DNA from: an uncultured Collinsella sp.
Lineage (GTDB): Bacteria; Actinomycetota; Coriobacteriia; Coriobacteriales; Coriobacteriaceae
Length of the DNA: 22,233 nt
NCBI GenBank assembly: GCA_900548365.1
Contig: URKM01000026.1
Span: 1 to 22,233, forward strand
Direction: 5' to 3'
Shown here: positions 1-8,333 of the stretch, piece by piece
How the letters are laid out: every line of letters begins with the position of its first letter
Numbering within the stretch: the stretch's first letter is position 1
Translations under genes and position numbers: made by a program
The notes under the pieces: generated by a model
Seen by the model: only the letters and a program-made list of their open reading frames with translations
Told to the model about the DNA's origin: nothing
Database searches by the model: none

Positions 1-32
1 GGGGAGCCTCGGAAGAAACTCCGAGGCTCCCC
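1..32 (-). terminator. Hairpin downstream of the first SLH gene, candidate terminator
   Basis: A perfect 12-bp inverted repeat (GGGGAGCCTCGG at 1-12, CCGAGGCTCCCC at 21-32; one more A-T pair closes a 6-nt loop) lies 84 bases beyond the stop of the minus-strand SLH gene. Any T-tract on the minus strand would fall before base 1, outside the window, so intrinsic termination cannot be confirmed. No T-tract follows on the plus strand. Confidence 0.5.
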
Positions 33-115
33 GGGGCGGCTGAGCTCTGGAACGGATTATGCCAACGTGTCTTATATTGTTGCAAGCTGATCGATGGCGA
101 CATCAAGCCGTGCGA

Positions 116-2947
116 TTATGCGTTCAGGGCCTTCCACTCAACCTTCGCGTAGTCACGGTGTTTGGCGAGAAATGCATCCACTCGTTTCACGCATTCCTTA
201 TAAGTCACAATCTCCTGTTGCTCCTTACCGTCCTTGAGGGTTTTCAGCTGGTAGGGGCTCGTTGGATCTCCTCGGTCTTCGGGATTCGCATACGTCCAGT
301 TCATAGACGAGTCGACTTTCAGCTTCCTTCCATCCCATCGTTGAATCGTAATGGCTCCGGTATCGAATCCTCCCGAGCCGTACCTCCCAATAGTCCCGGC
401 TTTGTTGAGCCAATAAGAGCCGCGAACGATCGACTCGGCAAATCTTACGATGCTGCCATCGGAGTATCCAAAAGCGCATAAAACGATGTTGGCGTCATGG
501 ACGTCATCGACGAATCGGGCATCATCCAGGGTTATCACCAGCTCATCGATCTCGTCGTGATTCAGGTCAACATAGGCATACTTAACACCCTTAACGCTTG
601 GTGAAAAGGAGTAATCACCTGTCCATGCTAATGGCCGATCGTTTGGAAGCATGATTCCGGATTGCCCCGCAGATGCGATGGCGTTCGCGTATTGAGCGAA
701 CAGCTGCCTGTAATCATCGAGAACGCGTCCGAATGCTGCGTGGGCTGCTTCATTTTCCTTGTTGTTCTCGGGTTTGCCTCCTGGTAGGTAAGTGCATTCC
801 GGCACGAGACGGCCGTTCTCCCAGTGCAGGTCCCACTTGAGCGGGGTTTCTTCGCGTCCGATTTGCACGAAATCGAACGTATTGTTTATAAACGCGCTAA
901 ACGGATCGAGGATGTCGAGTTTGCCGGTTATTCCAACCCCGACATACGCCGCCACATCGGAGCACGTCATACCGGTCTCGCGGAAATCCATCCGCCCCCA
1001 GATACCGGGGATGATCTTCGGTTGGATGGAGGCTATGTCGATGCCGAAGAATGCGAAGCCAGCGTTGGGACCGAGGTCGAACGTGAGCTCTCCTTCAAGC
1101 TCGGGCATATCGATGCTTGCATCACGTACGGCGCGGAAATGTCCGTCGAAGTAGTCTACGCCAGCAGAGAAGTGCGCCGACGTGCTCAAGGATAAGTGTC
1201 CGCTCAGCGAAGGTTCGAGGGTTGCGTTGAAGTCGATGCTCGCGCCGGTGATGCCGAGCGGAATAGAAAGATCTACGGGCAACAGCGATATCTCTACACC
1301 ATCGAAATGCTGTTCGAGTAAGGCTTTCACCTTAAGAGATGCGCTGGGGGAGAGCACGGCGGTCACCCGAGAGGGGGCAAGGCCCTTCTTCCAGTCGATC
1401 TTGAGGGTTGCTGACACTGTGATGTTGCCGTCAATCGATACCTCTTCGGAAGGATGGTACGAGAATGGAATCTCGTAGGCACCCGAGATGCGCTCGTTCG
1501 AGCGCTCGTCGAGGCCTGCAGCCCGTGCGGCGACGCCCAGCTCCAGGGGTACGTTTATCGCTTCAACATGGACCTCGTCGAACACTTCATCGAGCGAGGC
1601 CGCCTGCTTGATCGCGATGCGGGCGTTGCCAGCGCCAGCATCCTCGACGGATTGAACGGTGCCGGCGGCGCCCAGCGGCATCGCGTCGCTCGGCTCGAGG
1701 ATGACCTTGTCGCCCGTCTTGATATCGCTGGCTGGCACCGGGACGATATAACGCTCGCCGTCCGCTACGGCGTCGGCGATCTCTTCGACGCCCGGCGAGG
1801 GCTTCCAATCCGACGTCGGCTCCGACGTTGCGGGCGTGGCGAGCAGCTCCTGCACGCGCGCCTCGGCTGCATCGGCTTCGCTTCCGGTGATGGCGTCGCC
1901 CGGGCGGACCTTTCCGTCCGGATCCGCTTCGCCGATGCCCGCTTTGATGGCGGCGTCGATGAGTGCGGGATGCTGCGACGCGCTTGCGTCGGGGGCGTCG
2001 CTTTCGATGCCTTCGTCGGTGAACCCGCAGGCCAGTGCAGCACAGCAGAGTGCGAAATCTCTGCTTGCGACAGCGTTGCGGTTTTCGACGCCGAAGGGGA
2101 TGATGCCGATGCGCTTCGCTTCGTTCCAGGCATGTGCCAGGTTTTCCTCAGATACGTCTGGTGAGGCATCGCTATTTTCCAGCGCGTTCACCATGCGGGC
2201 TGCCCATTCGGCATAGGAAGGCGCTTTGCCCGGGCCGTCCTGGGGAAGTTTGTGCAGGCGATGCAGGAACGCTGCCATATCCTGGCGCGCTACGGCCGCC
2301 ATGCCGCGGAAGGTGCCGTCGGGGTAGCCCGTTGAGACGCCCGTTGCCGCGAGCCACGCTATGTCGGCGGCGTGATCGGCTGTCGCGCCCACATCGGGGA
2401 AGCCGCCGGGCTCGCCGTCCCAGCTCGCTGCGCCCCCAACGCCCACGCGCGCTGCCAGGCGGCGCAGGAACGCGGCCATGTCCTGGCGGCACACCGCCGC
2501 CATGCCGCGAAACGTGTTGTCGGGGTATCCGGTGGAGATGCCGGTCTCGGCCAGCCACGCGATGTCGTCGGCGTGGGGCGTCGCGTTCGTGACGTCCTTG
2601 AAGCTGCATGTATATGTTTTGTCCTCGGCAGCGCTTTCATCGCCCATGAGGCGAGCGAGGCGGCGCAGGAACGCGGCCATGTCTTGTCGCGTCACCGCGT
2701 CGCCACCTCGGAAAGTGCCGTCGGGGAAGCCAGTCGAGATGCCGGACTCGGCCAGCCATGTGATATCCTCGGCATGTGGCGTAGACGCGTTGACATCGGG
2801 GAATGTCCTCTTCGCACCCGCACCCGCGCCCGCCGCGCTCGCCATCGGCGCGCATGCGAGGCACAGGACGACGATGGCGACCGCCATCGCAAGCACGCTT
2901 GCGCCGCGAAGTCTCCGTAAGCTGGTTGTTCGTGCTCTTCGACCCAT
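116..2947 (-). CDS. Secreted SLH-repeat surface protein with large uncharacterised C-terminal region
   Basis: Predicted 943-residue exported protein. The chosen ATG at 2947 follows a strong ribosome site (GGGAGGGC) and begins a classic signal peptide: an Arg-rich n-region, a hydrophobic stretch at about 17-33, and a likely signal peptidase I site near ASA-A (38-40). The frame stays open 87 codons further upstream, but that part looks like non-coding leader. Three SLH repeats follow at about 49-98, 116-166 and 183-233, each ending in xRQDMAAFLxRL; such repeats usually bind secondary cell-wall polymers. Residues 245-370 look like a helical, possibly degenerate SLH region. Residues 398-460 look beta-rich. 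The rest is a beta-rich region I cannot assign, with a C-terminal segment containing YAYVDLNHDEIDELVI, similar to the acidic 'YxxxDxdxDgxxEL' motif of many bacterial exoproteins. It is probably monocistronic, since a terminator separates it from the upstream SLH gene. Function beyond wall anchoring is unknown. Confidence 0.88.
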   Translation of the reverse strand: MGRRARTTSLRRLRGASVLAMAVAIVVLCLACAPMASAAGAGAGAKRTFPDVNASTPHAEDITWLAESGISTGFPDGTFRGGDAVTRQDMAAFLRRLARLMGDESAAEDKTYTCSFKDVTNATPHADDIAWLAETGISTGYPDNTFRGMAAVCRQDMAAFLRRLAARVGVGGAASWDGEPGGFPDVGATADHAADIAWLAATGVSTGYPDGTFRGMAAVARQDMAAFLHRLHKLPQDGPGKAPSYAEWAARMVNALENSDASPDVSEENLAHAWNEAKRIGIIPFGVENRNAVASRDFALCCAALACGFTDEGIESDAPDASASQHPALIDAAIKAGIGEADPDGKVRPGDAITGSEADAAEARVQELLATPATSEPTSDWKPSPGVEEIADAVADGERYIVPVPASDIKTGDKVILEPSDAMPLGAAGTVQSVEDAGAGNARIAIKQAASLDEVFDEVHVEAINVPLELGVAARAAGLDERSNERISGAYEIPFSYHPSEEVSIDGNITVSATLKIDWKKGLAPSRVTAVLSPSASLKVKALLEQHFDGVEISLLPVDLSIPLGITGASIDFNATLEPSLSGHLSLSTSAHFSAGVDYFDGHFRAVRDASIDMPELEGELTFDLGPNAGFAFFGIDIASIQPKIIPGIWGRMDFRETGMTCSDVAAYVGVGITGKLDILDPFSAFINNTFDFVQIGREETPLKWDLHWENGRLVPECTYLPGGKPENNKENEAAHAAFGRVLDDYRQLFAQYANAIASAGQSGIMLPNDRPLAWTGDYSFSPSVKGVKYAYVDLNHDEIDELVITLDDARFVDDVHDANIVLCAFGYSDGSIVRFAESIVRGSYWLNKAGTIGRYGSGGFDTGAITIQRWDGRKLKVDSSMNWTYANPEDRGDPTSPYQLKTLKDGKEQQEIVTYKECVKRVDAFLAKHRDYAKVEWKALNA

Positions 2948-3140
2948 GGTATGCCCTCCCTTTCTCCAGGATGCTCCGCCGCTCGGGGCATCGTTTGTTG
3001 CTGCTAGGCTAGCGCCTTGGGTCGAAGCGCGCATTAAAGGATGATATGAGGATGCGTCTCCTTGCTCCGAGGTATCCGTCGCGTGCCATGGCGCGGCTGC
3101 AAGCCGGCTGCATGGAATCTCCCTGCCCGCGGCATCCGCA

Positions 3141-3179
3141 TTCAACAAATATAGGCCGCCTCCCGATCGGAGGCGGCCT
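3141..3179 (-). terminator. Rho-independent terminator of the SLH-LRR gene
   Basis: An 11-bp perfect stem (AGGCCGCCTCC at 3153-3163 with GGAGGCGGCCT at 3169-3179, 5-nt loop) lies just past the stop of the SLH-LRR gene. Read on the minus strand, it is followed by ATATTTGTTG. It insulates the two SLH genes, so the 943-residue gene needs its own promoter between about 2948 and 3140. I could not pick convincing -35/-10 boxes there. Confidence 0.75.
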
Positions 3180-3233
3180 GAGTGCGGAAGCCGCTCGCCT
3201 CGCGGCATCGAGCGGGGTATCTTCCGTACGGTG

Positions 3234-5816
3234 TTAGATGTCCTGCGGCAGGCAGGTGCCGAAATGTCCGTCCTGAGCGAGCCATGCCTGGAGGGTGTCT
3301 ACGTCGGCGATTTGGTTGTGCTCGCAGGACAGATGCGACAGCGTGGGGCAGCCGCTGATATCGAGGGCCTTCAAGCGGTTGTGGTCGATTGCCAGGAAAC
3401 TGAGGTTGCTCGCTTTGCTCAGGTCGATCTCGCCCAGCCGGTTATGCGAGGCGATCAGGCTTGTAAGTCGCGAGCATCCGGATAGGTCGAGCGAAGACAG
3501 CTTCGTTTCGCGGACGCCGGCGGTTGAAAGGGAGCCCAACCCCGTGATGTTCAAAGCTTCCAGGTTGGGGCATGCGAGATCGATGTGGCCGATGCCCTTC
3601 GCTTGCGTCGCATCCACGCTTGTGATGGTTCCATATGCAGCCCCGAGGACCACACCGCGAACCACGTGGCCGTCGATGTTCTGCGGGATGGTTATGCTTT
3701 TCGCGTCGGTCGCCTCTAGGATGTACGCGCCGTTTCCCCGGTAGTAGACGCTGGTTCCATTTTTCGTCCTCGCAACTATGGTCCCCCAGCTAATGCCGCT
3801 GTTGTCGTCCACGACGACGTAGGTGTACCCGTCATGCGCTTCGATGCGGGCCCGTTCGTGGACCGTGCACTGCGGCTTCGTATAACCCGAGTGGTTGGGC
3901 CGCTTCAGCCAATCGTCCAGCGCCGATGTGTCCTGGATGTAGTTGCCGCTGCAGGCGAGGTTGGTGAGCTGCTCACAGGGGGTGATATCAAGCTGCGTGA
4001 GGAGCGAGTTCGTGCAACCGAGTGTCCAAAGCTTCGGGCAGGGCGTCAAGTCGAGCGATCGCACGAGCGTGTTATCGAGAAACAGGTTGCGCAGCTCCCC
4101 GCAGCCGGTCAGGTCGATGCTCTTCAGGGGACATTTCTTTACGAAGAGGTTCTCGAGCTGCGCGAGGCCGTCGACGCGCACGTCGCTCAATCGATGCTGC
4201 GTCGTGCTCAGTGTTTGCAGATGCCGTGCCGCGCGGGCATCGATGGCGTGCAGCTGCGGGCTTTCGGCGGTTGGGTCCTCTCCAAGGTGCACGCCGATCA
4301 CCGGCAGGCCTTCTATCTGCTCGGGAACGACAAGCGTCGTCATATGCGAGGGAACCGAGGCGATGTAGACTCCGGGGTCCTCGTAGGTTATCTCTTCCCC
4401 TGCGTCGGTGTAGCCGATGACTTGGCCGAGCTCGCAGCCGCATGAGGCGGGCGCCTTGATGATGCGGCATCCCATCCATGTTCCTTCGACAGGGTCCGTG
4501 ACATCCTGCTTCTGCGGCAGGACGCTTCCCGTGTGGCCGTCTTGCGCGAGCCAGGCTTCAAGTGCGGTGGTGTCTTGGATGCGGTTGCGCTCGCAGGCAA
4601 GGAGCTCGAGCTTGGGATTGCGGGAGATGTCGAGCGAGGCGAGTTCGTTGTCTTGCACCTGGAGCCATAGCAGGTTTGGCACCGTGCTCACGTCGAGGTG
4701 CTCGAGCGCGGTGTAGCTGATGAGGATCTCGAAGAGCTCGGTGCAGTTAGAAAGCGTGATGCTGGCGAGCTGGGGGCTGCCCACGTTGACGCGCTCCAGC
4801 TTCGATAGGCCGTCGAGCTTGATTGTTCGGACGTTGTCGCTGTCATCGAAAAAGACGCTCAGATTGGGCGCCCCGGTGGCATCGATGCTTGTGACGCGGT
4901 CGGGAAGCACGCCCGTTCCAAACTTCACCACCTTGACATCGTGGCCATCGAGCCGGGCGGGAATCTTCAACGTGCTTTCCGTATTGGAGCTGCTGTAGAT
5001 GTAGAGCCCCTCTCCAAAGTAGTTGATGGGCATGCCCTCCGGCGTCGTCCAGACTCGGTCGAAGATCTCATAGCCGGAGCCATCCGTGATGAGGATGTAT
5101 TTGAAGCCGTCGGCCTCACCGAACTCGTATGCGTCCGTTGGCCTTTCCTGCTCATGCGACGCGACGTGGTCGTTGAGTCTGTGTAGGAACGCTGCCATAT
5201 CCTGGCGCACAACGGTAAAGAGCGGCCTGAACGTCTTGTCGGGGTAGCCCTTCGAGACCGCCATCGCATCGAGCCACAGGATGTCCTCTCGGTGGTCCGT
5301 GGTATCGACGACATCGATGAAGTTGCCCGTGCCCACCGGTTTCCATGCGGTCGCTTCGCGGTCGCCCATCACGGTCGCGAGGCGCCGAAGGAACGCTGCC
5401 ATGTCCTGGCGGACGACCACGCTCATGGGGCGGAAGGTGCCGTCGGGGTAGCCGGTCGAGATACCGGTCGAGGCGAGCCACCAGATGGCCTTCGCGTGCG
5501 GCGTTGCCGAGGTCACGTCGTCGAACCGCTTCATATCTGACGCGCTGGGCGTGTAGGCGGGCTCGCCAGCCAGGCGGTAGAGGAGCGCGGCCATGTCCTG
5601 ACGATAGACGTCGACCAGCGGGCGGAAGGTTCCGTCTTGGTAGCCGGTCGACACGCCGGTTTGCGCGAGCCACTGGATGTCCTGCGCATGAGGGGTGTTC
5701 TCATGCACATCGGTGAAGCTCGCGCCGAGGGCGCAGACGGGCGCGAGTGCGCAGGCGAGCAGGGCGATCAGTGTCGCTGCGAGCGCGCGCCTCCGTATCG
5801 ATTGGGTGACGCTCAT
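3234..5816 (-). CDS. Secreted SLH protein with three leucine-rich-repeat modules
   Basis: 860-residue predicted surface protein. The ATG at 5816 follows AAAGGAG at good spacing. A signal peptide spans about residues 1-31 (hydrophobic 11-30, cleavage near ALG-AS). Three SLH repeats lie at about 33-84, 97-147 and 165-215, all with the xRQDMAA variant. The remainder is three homologous modules of about 200 residues (230-436, 447-650, 658-858). Each has a beta-rich header (for example LYIYSSSNTESTLKIPARLDG), an xxxIDAT-like strand, several irregular 20-22-residue leucine-rich repeats with LxxLxxxxNxLxxLDxS patterns, and a capping segment such as NRIQDTTALEAWLAQDGH followed by a Pro-Gln end. LRR domains of this kind usually bind proteins or glycans, so an adhesin or host/microbe contact role is plausible but inferred. 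The gene ends with a clear terminator and is divergent from the glycosyltransferase operon. Confidence 0.9.
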   Translation of the reverse strand: MSVTQSIRRRALAATLIALLACALAPVCALGASFTDVHENTPHAQDIQWLAQTGVSTGYQDGTFRPLVDVYRQDMAALLYRLAGEPAYTPSASDMKRFDDVTSATPHAKAIWWLASTGISTGYPDGTFRPMSVVVRQDMAAFLRRLATVMGDREATAWKPVGTGNFIDVVDTTDHREDILWLDAMAVSKGYPDKTFRPLFTVVRQDMAAFLHRLNDHVASHEQERPTDAYEFGEADGFKYILITDGSGYEIFDRVWTTPEGMPINYFGEGLYIYSSSNTESTLKIPARLDGHDVKVVKFGTGVLPDRVTSIDATGAPNLSVFFDDSDNVRTIKLDGLSKLERVNVGSPQLASITLSNCTELFEILISYTALEHLDVSTVPNLLWLQVQDNELASLDISRNPKLELLACERNRIQDTTALEAWLAQDGHTGSVLPQKQDVTDPVEGTWMGCRIIKAPASCGCELGQVIGYTDAGEEITYEDPGVYIASVPSHMTTLVVPEQIEGLPVIGVHLGEDPTAESPQLHAIDARAARHLQTLSTTQHRLSDVRVDGLAQLENLFVKKCPLKSIDLTGCGELRNLFLDNTLVRSLDLTPCPKLWTLGCTNSLLTQLDITPCEQLTNLACSGNYIQDTSALDDWLKRPNHSGYTKPQCTVHERARIEAHDGYTYVVVDDNSGISWGTIVARTKNGTSVYYRGNGAYILEATDAKSITIPQNIDGHVVRGVVLGAAYGTITSVDATQAKGIGHIDLACPNLEALNITGLGSLSTAGVRETKLSSLDLSGCSRLTSLIASHNRLGEIDLSKASNLSFLAIDHNRLKALDISGCPTLSHLSCEHNQIADVDTLQAWLAQDGHFGTCLPQDI

Positions 5817-5974
5817 GGATTCGAGCTCCTTTCTCTTCGACGTGCCGAATTGATATAGGATCGCTATTTCGATTCTACTCCTTGCCGTCCTCGCGGGCTG
5901 CTCCTCCGCGCCGTGGGCGATGCGTGGACCTACCCGGCTTTTGCGAGGCGCGTCCCCTGGGTACCGCGCTGCTC

Positions 5975-5980
5975 TATAAT
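5975..5980 (+). promoter_or_regulatory. Candidate -10 box (TATAAT) for the glycosyltransferase operon
   Basis: A perfect TATAAT lies 69 bases before the first glycosyltransferase start in the 232-bp divergent gap. No good -35 is visible at 16-18 bp, so it may be activator-dependent. The leader that would be transcribed contains a short hairpin (GGCCG-CTT-CGGCC, 6010-6022). Confidence 0.45.
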
Positions 5981-6048
5981 GGGATATTCCAAGACCAATC
6001 CGTTATAAAGGCCGCTTCGGCCCTCCGTGTTGTTAGGACTTGCCTTCC

Positions 6049-7125
6049 ATGATTGCAGCTCCCCAGATCTCCATTCTGGTTCCCATCTATAACGTTGAGC
6101 GCTACCTCGAGCAGTGCCTCGATTCGATCGTCTCCCAGTCTTTCGAGGATTTCGAGGCCATCTGCATCAACGATGGATCGACGGACGGCTCGCGGTCCAT
6201 CGTCCAGCGCTATCTCCAGGCGGATGCTCGCTTTCGCGTGATCGATAAGGAGAACTCCGGTTACGGGGCGTCGATGAACCAGGGGCTCCGCGCCGCGCGC
6301 GGCGAGTTCGTTGCCATCTTGGAATCTGATGATTTCTTCGAGCCCGACGCGTTGGCGACCCTGCATGATCTCGCGGCACGCGAGGAAGCGGATGTCGCAA
6401 AGGGGAATTTCTGGTTCTATTGGTCGACGCCGGCCGAGCACCGCGAGCTTTTCGAGTTCGTCGATGGGGACATGAATCGGGGTGCGGTGCATCCGCTTGA
6501 CGTTCCGCAGGTGTTCTATCGGAAGCCGTCGATCTGGTCGGCTCTGTATCGCCGCTCCTTCCTTATGGAAAACGAGATCGAGTTTCTCGAGACGCCCGGG
6601 GCGTCCTATCAGGATGCCGGCTTCAACTTCAAGGTCTGGGCATGCGCCCGGCGCATCGCGTGCACGCGTAAGGCGCTGCTGTCGTACCGCCAGGATAACG
6701 AGTCGTCCTCGGTCAACTCGCCCTCGAAGGTGTTCTGCGTCTGCGACGAGTACGAGGAGATGCAGCGGTTCCTCGATGGCCGCGACGATCTGCGCGAGAA
6801 GCTGCAGGGGGTGCTCGAGCGCATGAAGTTCGATACCTATTCATGGAATTACGACCGTCTGTCACCCGAGCTCCGCGCCGAGTTCCTCCCGCGTTTCAGC
6901 GAAGAATTCGCTCGCGACCTCGATCGCGGGATCGTGGACATGAATCTGTTCGAGCCGTGGGCCGCCGCCACGCTTCACGCCGTGGTCGAAAGGCCGCAGG
7001 CGTTCGAGCGGTCGCAGCGTTGGCCTGTTGGCAAAGACAAGCTCTCGACGTTGCGGCACTTCTACGCATTGGGCGGCGCGCCGCTCGTCTGCTCGATCCT
7101 GTTCGGCACGTCGAGCCGGGCGTAG
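6049..7125 (+). CDS. Family 2 glycosyltransferase (GT-A fold)
   Basis: 358 residues. The ATG at 6049 is preferred over an in-frame TTG at 6040, because the AGGA at 6034-6037 sits 11 bases before the ATG but only 2 before the TTG. The N-terminal GT-A domain is typical: ISILVPIYNVERYLEQCLDS (residues 7-26), NDGSTDGS (41-48) for nucleotide-sugar binding, and the metal-binding DxD equivalent ESDD (92-95). The C-terminal half (about 120-358) is soluble and family-specific. No membrane helices are visible, so it should act on the cytoplasmic face, transferring a sugar to a lipid-linked or protein acceptor. It is followed 9 bases later by a second family 2 enzyme, which suggests one operon making a surface glycan. 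The donor and acceptor cannot be read from the sequence. Confidence 0.9.
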   Translation: MIAAPQISILVPIYNVERYLEQCLDSIVSQSFEDFEAICINDGSTDGSRSIVQRYLQADARFRVIDKENSGYGASMNQGLRAARGEFVAILESDDFFEPDALATLHDLAAREEADVAKGNFWFYWSTPAEHRELFEFVDGDMNRGAVHPLDVPQVFYRKPSIWSALYRRSFLMENEIEFLETPGASYQDAGFNFKVWACARRIACTRKALLSYRQDNESSSVNSPSKVFCVCDEYEEMQRFLDGRDDLREKLQGVLERMKFDTYSWNYDRLSPELRAEFLPRFSEEFARDLDRGIVDMNLFEPWAAATLHAVVERPQAFERSQRWPVGKDKLSTLRHFYALGGAPLVCSILFGTSSRA

Positions 7126-7134
7126 GGGAGAGCC

Positions 7135-8190
7135 GTGGCTAAGCTAAGCGTTATCGTTCCCGTATACAACGTCGAGGATTGCCTCGAGTGGTGCCTGGAT
7201 TCGCTGCGAGTGCAAACGATGGGCGATATCGAGATCATCTGCGTGAACGACGGGGCAACCGATGGCTCACGCGACGTTCTCGCGCGCTGTGCTCAACGAG
7301 ATGGACGCATCTCGATCATCGACCGTGAGAACGGCGGCCTGTCTGCCGCGCGCAACACGGGCCTGCGGGCAGCGACGTCGCCCTACGTCGCCTTCCTGGA
7401 TGCTGACGATCGGTTCGTGCCGCAAGCGTGCGAGCGCATCGTCGCGGTTATGGATTCGACCAAGGCGGACGTGCTCACGTTCGGGGCTCATCCGTATCCG
7501 CGCGATGCGGGGACGAAGTGGCTCGATCTGGTTCTCAGCCCTCGCGATGTCGTCTACGACGAGTTCCACCCCGCGCTGTTGTTCGAGGAGGCATCGCGGC
7601 CGTTCTCTTGGCGGACCGTGTGCTCGCGCGACTTCCTGTCGCGCACCGGCGTCTCGTTCGACGAAACGCTTGCATTCGGTGAGGACCAAGTGTTCGATTT
7701 CGCCATCTACCCGCGCTCCGCCAAGACAGTCCTCATCTCCGACAAGCTGTACGAGTATCGCGTTTCGCGTTCCGGATCGCTGATGGATAGACGTCGGAAG
7801 GATCCGTGCTCCATGATGCTCGAGCACGTCGATATCGTTCGGCGCGTGTTCGATGATTGGTCTCATCTGATGGACGATGACGGTACCTCGCTGTTACGCA
7901 AGCACGCGGCGAACATGCTCTCCTGGGTGGTGGAGTTCGTGCTGTACGATTCGCTTTCGCTCGACGATCGCTCTTGGCGGCTGGTATGCGCGGCGTTGCG
8001 ACCATTGCTCGACGGCTCCCTTGCTGCCGATGGGGTTGCCGGTTGCTCGCCGTCTGGGCGAGCGATTATTCGCGCGTCGCTTTCAAGCGCTGCCGTCGGC
8101 CATGTGAGGCGCAGTGTTCTGGCCGTTCGCTACTATCTCGAGAAACGCGGGCTCAAGCGCGCTCTCGAAGCGGTTCGCGAGCGGCTGTGA
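7135..8190 (+). CDS. Family 2 glycosyltransferase (GT-A fold)
   Basis: 351 residues starting at GTG 7135, with GGGGAG just upstream and only 9 bases after the preceding gene's stop. Motifs: LSVIVPVYNVEDCLEWCLDS (residues 4-23), VNDGATDGS (37-45), ENGGLSAARNTGL (65-77) and the DxD-type DADD (89-92) that coordinates metal and nucleotide-sugar. The GGLSAARNxGL motif is typical of EpsJ/WcaA-like enzymes that build exopolysaccharide or wall polymers. It lacks transmembrane segments. Lying between SLH-protein genes, it may help make the wall polymer that SLH domains bind or decorate a surface protein; that is inference from neighbourhood only. It is convergent with the GH25 gene. Confidence 0.9.
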   Translation: MAKLSVIVPVYNVEDCLEWCLDSLRVQTMGDIEIICVNDGATDGSRDVLARCAQRDGRISIIDRENGGLSAARNTGLRAATSPYVAFLDADDRFVPQACERIVAVMDSTKADVLTFGAHPYPRDAGTKWLDLVLSPRDVVYDEFHPALLFEEASRPFSWRTVCSRDFLSRTGVSFDETLAFGEDQVFDFAIYPRSAKTVLISDKLYEYRVSRSGSLMDRRRKDPCSMMLEHVDIVRRVFDDWSHLMDDDGTSLLRKHAANMLSWVVEFVLYDSLSLDDRSWRLVCAALRPLLDGSLAADGVAGCSPSGRAIIRASLSSAAVGHVRRSVLAVRYYLEKRGLKRALEAVRERL

Positions 8191-8240
8191 GCCAGGGGGC
8201 TCGCCATGACGGTTGCATCGCAAGGGGTTGAGGGCTCGCC

Positions 8241-8282
8241 GTAGCGGCAGGCGGCGCGCGTCATGGTGGCGCTGCCGCCTAC
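8241..8282. repeat. Imperfect inverted repeat between convergent genes
   Basis: GTAGCGGCAG (8241-8250) pairs with CTGCCGCCTAC (8272-8282) with a single bulged base and a loop of about 21 nt. It lies between the convergent glycosyltransferase and muramidase genes, where a bidirectional terminator would be expected. Neither strand shows a T-tract, so I call it only a structure. The 9-mer GGGCTCGCC occurs three times in the gap (8197, 8232, 8314). Confidence 0.3.
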
Positions 8283-8333
8283 GCGGGGATATACCTGCGG
8301 GCACGACCTACATGGGCTCGCCCGCTGCCGTCG

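Noticed and set aside
2948..3208. Upstream extension of the first SLH protein by 87 codons
   Set aside because: The extension has no ribosome site or secretion features and would bury the signal peptide; the ATG at 2947 has a strong ribosome site followed directly by a signal peptide.
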